From contig CM055111.1 in assembly GCA_029204225.1 (NCBI GenBank), forward strand, positions 43,772,815 to 43,836,814: DNA of 64,000 nucleotides. The letters run 5' to 3'. The translations under genes and the position numbers were made by a program. The DNA is from Diphasiastrum complanatum. Its lineage: Eukaryota; Streptophyta; Lycopodiopsida; Lycopodiales; Lycopodiaceae. The notes under the pieces are model-generated. The model saw only the letters and a list, made by a program, of their open reading frames with translations. It had not been told where the DNA came from and made no database searches. Below, one piece after another: positions 58,655 through 64,000 of this stretch (the stretch's first letter is position 1; the number at the start of each line of letters is the position of its first letter).

Positions 58655-59069
58655 TCAGAGTGGGGACTTTATTAGGTCTGCAGATAAAAACAGGTTAAAG
58701 CGCATTGTGTCCATCTTAATAGCTTTCTCTAGAATCTGAACATGTAGCTTTAAATCATTTGCATCATTAGCCTCATGCAAGTTAAGAGCAGTAGTGGCAC
58801 TGGGTGGCTGCCAACAATCCCTAGCTAGATGGTCTGGTCTTTTGCACTTAAAGCACAAATGTGTCTTGCAGATCAGGAGTTTACTTAGAAAAAGAGACAT
58901 GGGTCAGGATGCAGGTATAGATTTAGCAGTAGCAGCAGTGGTAGTATGGAAGCAATATACTGGGGAGGTGGTGGTTGTGCAGAGCTCTTGGTACTTATTC
59001 TGGAGTGTCACAGGAAGTGACACAATGTTTGTCAAGGTAGTAGGCTGCAAAGATGCGTCATCATTGTGA
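58655..59069 (-). pseudogene. Retroelement gag fragment with CCHC knuckle
   Basis: Minus-strand frame MSLFLSKLLICKTHLCFKCK, RPDHLARDCWQPPSATTAL. The CX2CX4HX4C spacing is complete. It is followed by LKLHVQILEKAIKMDTMRF, and upstream a Thr/Pro-rich frame with a stop. No pol is adjacent. It differs in sequence from the other gags here. Confidence 0.55.
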
Positions 59070-59689
59070 GAGGTCCTTGTAAGCCAACCATAGAGAGTGA
59101 AATAAGCTCATCCTCATGTATCTGTATTACTAGACATGATAAGGTCCCCGTATTTTATAGGTGTTGAAAATTTCTCCCTTTCATGCTACTCTATGGATTA
59201 ATCATAGGAGGACAACAAGAAGGGCGTGGATAGCACCATGGAAGAGCGCTAGAAGAGCATGCTAGAGAGGCCCGTGGACAACAAGAAGGCCCGTTGGATG
59301 TGAAAAGGCTCGATAAACCCTCAATATGTGGCTATGGTGGTGTGGAGAAATATTCCTCTCCCTTAAAAAGGAACTGTTTCTTGGATCCTGAAGCTTTTTG
59401 CTGCAAAAAACAGACAAAAAAAGAAAACCATAAAAAAAAAACACTTGATTTGAGCAATGAGTGATGGATCTTAAGCAAGAAGAGTTAGAAACAAGAAGCA
59501 TTTTAGCAAGAAATTGACAATGGCGCCAATGTTGGCTTGTTAGCATCCCTTCGGCTATGGCTCCAACTAGCAATGCACTATGGCTTAATCCAATTAGCAT
59601 GGGGAAGGAAGCATGCTGGCCAAGGGATAGCATGGTGGTGAGTATTGTGAGGGCAAGATCCACTCTTTCTTGCATAAGCTCATCTTGTT
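59070..59689. other. Unassigned
   Basis: aggcccgtggacaacaagaagg occurs in two variants near 59220-59295. The minus-strand frame 59262-59675 is unrecognised and probably 5' leader sequence of the LTR element that follows. Confidence 0.3.
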
Positions 59690-60307
59690 GCTAACACAAA
59701 TGAGAATATACTATTAAGAAACCCTAGATTAATCACTATGGTTGCCCCCCAACTACTGGCTAAGATTAAATCTAAAGATGAAAACCTAATCTTCCTTGAA
59801 TCTCAACCCTTAATTTGAGGCATTCCCTTCCAAACTAAGGTGGCTATCATATACTCTCTCTTGAGGCTTACCCAACCAAGAGGAGGCAACTAACTCAATA
59901 ATACATTCCATACAATAGTTTACAACCAAAGGGAAGGTCCACAATGGGGAGACACAAGAGAGATGGGAAGATCCAAAATGTAGAATTCCTCTACAAGTGT
60001 TCACCTACAAATGAGCTCTCCTCATTGACTTATACTTGGAGGCCCTTGTTTGACAAAGAACTGTCAAAAACTCGAAACCTGATAATTTAGTTAAGTTACA
60101 AGCCGTAGTAATTTAAGTACAGAACTAAGTCACTTACAATAGGTTCCATGGGACAAACCTCCAATAGACCATATGACTTATTTTTTTAAGTTAGGTTCCA
60201 TGGGACAGACCCCCAATGGACCTAAGCTAGAGTCGCTTTAATTATATGACTTGAACTAATTTGAATTACCATATGGCTAGAATATTCACAGGTTATAGTA
60301 GCCTACA
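59690..60307 (-). mobile_element. 3'-type LTR of a third family ('D'), minus strand
   Basis: On the minus strand it begins at 60307 with tgtaggctactataacctg, right after a polypurine tract. The first ~270 bp recur inverted at 61039-61310. The low-coordinate end is uncertain (about 59690, gtgttagcaaca). Confidence 0.6.
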
Positions 60308-60320
60308 TTATCCCCTCCGT
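60308..60320 (-). other. Polypurine tract of family 'D'
   Basis: Minus strand acggaggggataa immediately before TGTAGGC. Confidence 0.7.
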
Positions 60321-61038
60321 TAAGGACTTGGCGGTCTCACGCCAAGTGCAACGTTAAGACCCCGTTCCTTATGGTGTTGGAGGAGTCAAAGTCTATGCAG
60401 CTTGTAGATGTGGAACTTTTTGTAAGGTGTTGCTCCGTAGGAGATGAAGCTTTAAAGAAGTATGACCGTCTCCAGAAGAGTTGATGTGGATCATATGGGA
60501 GTGGCTCTTTGATGGGTTGTATTTCCAAGTGCCCACGCTAATGATTCAATGGATGATGTACAAGAGCTTGGGTTGTTGAATATGGTATGAAAACAACACA
60601 AAGTGTGAATGAACAGTAATGAGATGAAGATGAGGGTAAGTGGTAGGATGTGAGTCAAATATGGGGGTGGTAGTGGAGGTGAATAAATGGATCAAAAGTT
60701 TGTTGCTCATAGTTGTCTCTTGAAGACATGATGTTGGCAGAACTTTGATTGTCGCATTGCAGCATCTTTGAGGTCAATTGTATTGTTGAGGGCTCGATGA
60801 AGGATTGCCTGGACTAGAGGCTTGAACAATCCCCTGTTTTGTTTCTCTTTTTTGGACTGCATTGTATAAAAATCCTCTTCAAAAGATGCAATGCTTCATC
60901 GTTGTGCATGAGATTTTGTTGCACGGAAAGACCAATGACGATGAAAACTTCTTGACTAATGGCGTATTGTAGTAATTAGCCCACCATCAATTTTGACATC
61001 TGTTACATATTCTATTTTCTTCTTAAGAACGTTACAAT
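60321..61038 (-). mobile_element. Internal/3' untranslated segment of family 'D'
   Basis: About 720 bp between inverted LTRs. No pol domain visible. A short minus frame (60337-60528) has no motif. Confidence 0.4.
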
Positions 61039-61310
61039 TGTAGGCTACTATAACCTGTGAATATTCTAGCCATATGGTAATTCAAATTGGTTCAAGTCAT
61101 ATTATTAAAGCGACTCTAGCTTAGGTCCATTGGGGGTCTGTCCCATGGAACCTAACTTATAAAAATAAGTCATGTGGTCCATTGGGGGTTTGTCCCATGG
61201 AACCTATTGTAAGTGACTTAGTTCTGTACTTAAATTACTATGGCTTGTAACTTAACGAAATTATCAGGTTTCGAGTTTTTGACGGTTGTTTGTAAAACAA
61301 GGACCTCCAA
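61039..61310 (+). mobile_element. Inverted partial LTR of family 'D'
   Basis: tgtaggctactataacctg ... acaaggacctccaa, reverse complement of about 60040-60307 with about 8 percent differences. Confidence 0.8.
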
Positions 61311-61403
61311 CGGACCTAAGCTAGAGTCGCTTTAATTATATGACTTGAACTAATTTGAATTACCATATGGCTAGAATATTCACAGGTTATAGTAGCCTAC
61401 AAC
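61311..61403 (-). mobile_element. Third, short LTR piece of family 'D'
   Basis: ctaagctagagtcgctttaa ... gttatagtagcctaca, same orientation as the 60307 LTR. It joins head-on to the inverted copy and ends exactly (tgtaggc on minus) where the open frame downstream of the H3-like gene is cut. Confidence 0.8.
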
Positions 61404-61827
61404 AATCAAAATCATGAAATCGTAATATATAATCAATCTCTGGAATAGTTAGAGAAAAGTAACCATTGAGTCCATCAATTTTCTTACTAATAATTTTCTC
61501 GTAGTCATTATAGTAATTAGATTCAAAAAATTCTTGAGTAGGATCATAAGGAATACGTACTAGAATATTCAATTTATTTATGGTATTCTCAAGCATTTGT
61601 GATACATCATGATCAGAAATTAGTGAAAATACAGTATCGACAGCTTTTTTTGAAACCTCTTGTAAAATGCGTTCCTCTGCATCGGTAGTTGACCCGCTAT
61701 CAGATTTAAGAGTTTCAATATTATTTGTATTATGTTTCTTTGCCTTTCCTCGTGAATTCCTGGGAGCCTTGGAATCACTTTGGTTTTGCTTGCTTGCGAG
61801 TTGTCCATGTGGGAAGGTTTGTTCTAT
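61404..61827 (-). CDS. Long open frame after the H3-like gene, cut by an LTR
   Basis: About 140 codons without a stop but without an obvious start. A charged, low-complexity stretch (KAPRNSRGKAKKHNTNNIET, SGSTTDAEERILQEVSKKAV) is followed by a domain-like part (VFSLISDHDVSQMLENTINK, ILVRIPYDPTQEFFESNYYN, IDGLNGYFSLTIPEIDYILR). It lies one base out of frame with the H3-like frame that overlaps it (61775-61827). One indel there would make a single protein with an H3-like N-terminal domain. I recognise no family. The frame ends in LTR codons at 61387. Confidence 0.45.
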
Positions 61828-62268
61828 CTATTGGAGGTGGACGAGTCGTAGAGGCCTCACCCCTGTGAAGACCAGAATATCTATCTCTCAATCTAGATAG
61901 AAGTTGAAAATCTTTGGGCATAATGGTGACACGCTTTGCATGGATGGCAAGCATGAAGGAATCCTCAAAAAATTGAGCTTGAAAATCTTCATAGGCTTTT
62001 TCAAGAATCATAATAGATGAAACTGTAAAATGATTGTACTTTTCTAGATTTTCTTTGGTGATTTCATGTACCAAACGATAGAATGGAGCCTTTTGAATCA
62101 TAAGCTCCGTTGATCTTTGATTCCAATTTATCTCTCTCATCCAATGGCTTCTTCTCATCGATGTACTCCTACAAGTACCGGGAGGCCTGAGGCTCGAAAC
62201 TTCACCTTGTACTAGATTGGGATGCTAGGATGCTGATCAGTCCTAGACGTTTGCTTCGCTCTAGCCAT
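61775..62268 (-). pseudogene. Divergent histone H3-like gene, frame-broken in the N-terminal tail
   Basis: The 127-codon frame from 62158 matches the H3 histone fold: [57 protein letters not shown] (canonical H3: STELLIRKLPFQRLVREI and [20 protein letters not shown]). The middle (KENLEKYNHFTVSSIMILEK) is highly diverged. Between REI and FED it is one residue longer than canonical H3, a loop-1 change also seen in CENH3. Upstream, in a different frame, 62268-62242 reads MARAKQTSR, the H3 N-terminus (MARTKQTAR), stopping after 18 codons. The canonical K9/K14 tail is not recognisable. The C-terminus extends ~30 residues past the usual GERA end. There are no introns. Options are a decayed H3/CENH3 retrocopy, a divergent H3 variant with sequence errors, or a gene of foreign origin. 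Confidence 0.75.
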
Positions 62269-62505
62269 AATAAGGATCTGAAAATGGCTCAAAAAGATGG
62301 TGATGAAGCTCAAAAATTAAAACTGTACGAAATGGATATTGGACTTATGCGCAAATAGTAAATAGGTACCTTATGGGCGTCTAGTGGTGCGCACTAATCA
62401 GATATGAGAAAACTAAAAAAAAAAAGTGTGCATTATCATCATCTGTATTGGATTTCTTTGAGAATTTTTTAAACCTAGCATTGCGTGATCTTCTAATGAG
62501 GGCTA

Positions 62506-63003
62506 TCAAGATTTTATCACTTCATGCCTCTGTTCCTCCTGCAACAAGATGCCATGAAAATTTTTGAATGTCAGTAACCTCTCTCTTGATGCAATGTTGG
62601 TTGCAAACATTTGAAAATTTTCTAATAAGCTGCTCATCGCCATGTGCATTAACTCCACATCTCTCATTGGCTTGCCAATTGCAGTCAATTGGTCTATCAA
62701 TTCCTCGATGCATGTGAAAACTGATGTTGCACCTTCATTTTTTTCCCATATGAATTTTGTTCAATTTGGTCCTTAGAAACATCATCTGCAAAGGATTGGT
62801 CATTTGAAATTGTGCTCTAAATGCTTCCCAAGCACTTGCCATCATTACATCAATAATGTGGGCAATGACACGGTCCTTCACAATCAAATTGATCACAAAT
62901 AGGGCCTTTGAGATCTTCATAGCAGCTGGAGTTGTCTTTGGATGTTGTCTCACTTCAGTAACAATGTTTCACAACTCCTCCATCAAAATGTTTTTCATTT
63001 TCA
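62506..63003 (-). pseudogene. Copia gag fragment
   Basis: Minus-strand pieces in three frames: MKNILMEEL, PAAMKISKALFVINLIVKDR, WEAFRAQFQMTNPLQMMFLR, TKLNKIHMGKK, then IDQLTAIGKPMRDVELMHMA, MSSLLENFQMFATNIASRER, FHGILLQEEQ. This is the UBN2-type Copia gag core, related to but clearly diverged from Copia 'B'. Stops and frameshifts are present. No zinc knuckle or pol follows; the H3-like frame lies 240 bp further along. Confidence 0.85.
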
Positions 63004-63069
63004 ATTTCCAAATGCCTGTTAGCAGATTCCAAAGAATCCCCAGATGTCGAGCCAAGCTGAAGACACAAG

Positions 63070-64000
63070 TTATCTCTCACCCATGACCGAGGAGGTCTCA
63101 GAAAGAGGAGAGCAGAGGAAGCTGAGAGCCGAGCATGAGAGCCAATGAAGTACTAGCTAGGAAGACAGTGAGTTACCTATGTGAGCCTACATGGCTTATC
63201 CCAAAGAAGGAATGACCATGTAGGAGCTAGTCATATTTCCTAGGCTTTGTAAATAAATGTAGATCCCCCTTAAATTAGTTAGAGTGAGTCACCTTTTGAT
63301 GGTGACCTTTAGTGGAAGGGCAAATTCCACATGTAATTTCTAATTTGGTGGAATTGCCACTTGGGCTCCACATGGGCAGCCTTCTTACTTATTTAAGGGC
63401 TCCCCTCTCTTGTGAGGGAGCTTTTGAATGTATTGTCAAGTTCTCTTGAGCAAATAAAGAGGATCCTCCACAAGTTCTTGATGATTGCTAAGCTCCTTGT
63501 TCATGGCAATGTTCTTGAGTGAAATCTTTATGAGCATGCTTGAATTCCTTGCATTGTGGATTAACGAGTTTCTTGTTTTCTAGTTTCTTGCTTAGTTGTG
63601 GTTTAGAATTCACTTCTTGTTTATGGAATAAGGTAGAAATCAGCATTCAAGTAAACTAAATAGGCTGGAATAGTGGTGTAGATCTTGCATACTCTCTAAC
63701 TTTCCAGTTCTTGATTGTTCTTGGGCATTCTAAGCATCAAGAAATGAGTGTTTCTTGATTCTTGGACTGTCAAATGATGTTAGGAATCTAGTTTCTTGTT
63801 TCTAGTTTCTTGTTTCTTGTTCAGTGGCTAATCTTGTTCTTGATTGATTTCAGATTCAGTAGATAGTTGTAGGTCTGCTCCCTATTCCAAAACGTTGATT
63901 CTCTTGAGCCAAAGATGGTTACATGGTTGGTTTCTGCATGTAGTTGAGCATCGGAACTATGTCTCCCACTGAAAGGCTAGGAAATCCATGTTGAAATTGG
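63070..64000 (+). mobile_element. LTR-like sequence, probably of another element
   Basis: Plus-strand order resembles an LTR: TATA-like ttatttaaggg (about 63388), then ttgtgagggagctt and an aataaa signal (about 63451). No second copy in the window, so the call is tentative. From about 63545 to 63850 the phrase tttcttg recurs more than ten times (tagtttcttgtttctagttt). Runs off the window. Confidence 0.4.

Noticed and set aside
1-64000. tRNA, rRNA or snRNA genes
   Set aside because: Looked for cloverleaf arms and conserved boxes by eye; only retroelement primer-binding sites (TGGTATCAGA-type) were found. A covariance-model scan would be decisive.

Overview
This is nuclear DNA of a land plant. 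The evidence is the abundance of Ty1/Copia and Ty3/Gypsy LTR retrotransposons, a CACTA-type transposon end, a plant secretory cyclophilin (CYP21 type), a GH19 chitinase remnant and long (GA)n/(CT)n tracts. An intact-looking algal/bryophyte-type SLC13 transporter with TrkA_C (RCK_C) domains (SAC1/SLT class) points to a seed-free lineage such as a fern, lycophyte or bryophyte, but this is an inference and the species cannot be named from the sequence.

Layout. 1-13.2 kb: fragments of at least five retroelements, a ~20-bp minisatellite (3452-4010), a CACTA-like terminus (4611-5100) and a truncated Copia 'B' copy (9640-12048). 13.2-15.2 kb: an intronless minus-strand SLC13/RCK transporter with one frame break near its N-terminus. 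15.4-25.6 kb: mostly unassigned, with a seven-copy ~151-bp tandem repeat (19535-20600) flanked by a 155-bp direct repeat, a long (GA)n, and a Gypsy-RT/Copia-PR chimaeric junction at 22.7 kb. 25.6-29.6 kb: a broken Copia and a ~640-bp tandem duplication. 32.4-33.1 kb: intact single-exon CYP21-like cyclophilin with a CT-rich, telo-box-bearing upstream region.

35.1-52.4 kb is a nested retrotransposon stack whose history can be read. A Copia 'C' element was invaded by a chromovirus-like Gypsy (522-bp LTRs, 5-bp target duplication). The Gypsy was in turn invaded by a near-complete 6,057-bp Copia 'B' (276-bp LTRs, target duplication aaaac). The 5' part of the Gypsy (LTR, gag, protease, plus a minisatellite grown in the protease-RT linker) is now inverted relative to its pol half. 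The Gypsy's target duplication is present in inverted form at the two ends, which supports a ~4-kb inversion.

52.4-64 kb: largely unassigned, with a GH19 chitinase relic, gag fragments, inverted LTRs of a third family, and a strongly divergent histone-H3-like reading frame (61775-62268, minus) that carries an H3-type N-terminus in a shifted frame and is followed by a long open frame cut by an LTR.

The probable working host genes are the cyclophilin (endomembrane prolyl isomerase) and perhaps the transporter. Everything else is mobile-element sequence, repeats or relics. I see no operon-like or defence-like system. The most unusual items are the H3-like frame and the inverted nested stack.
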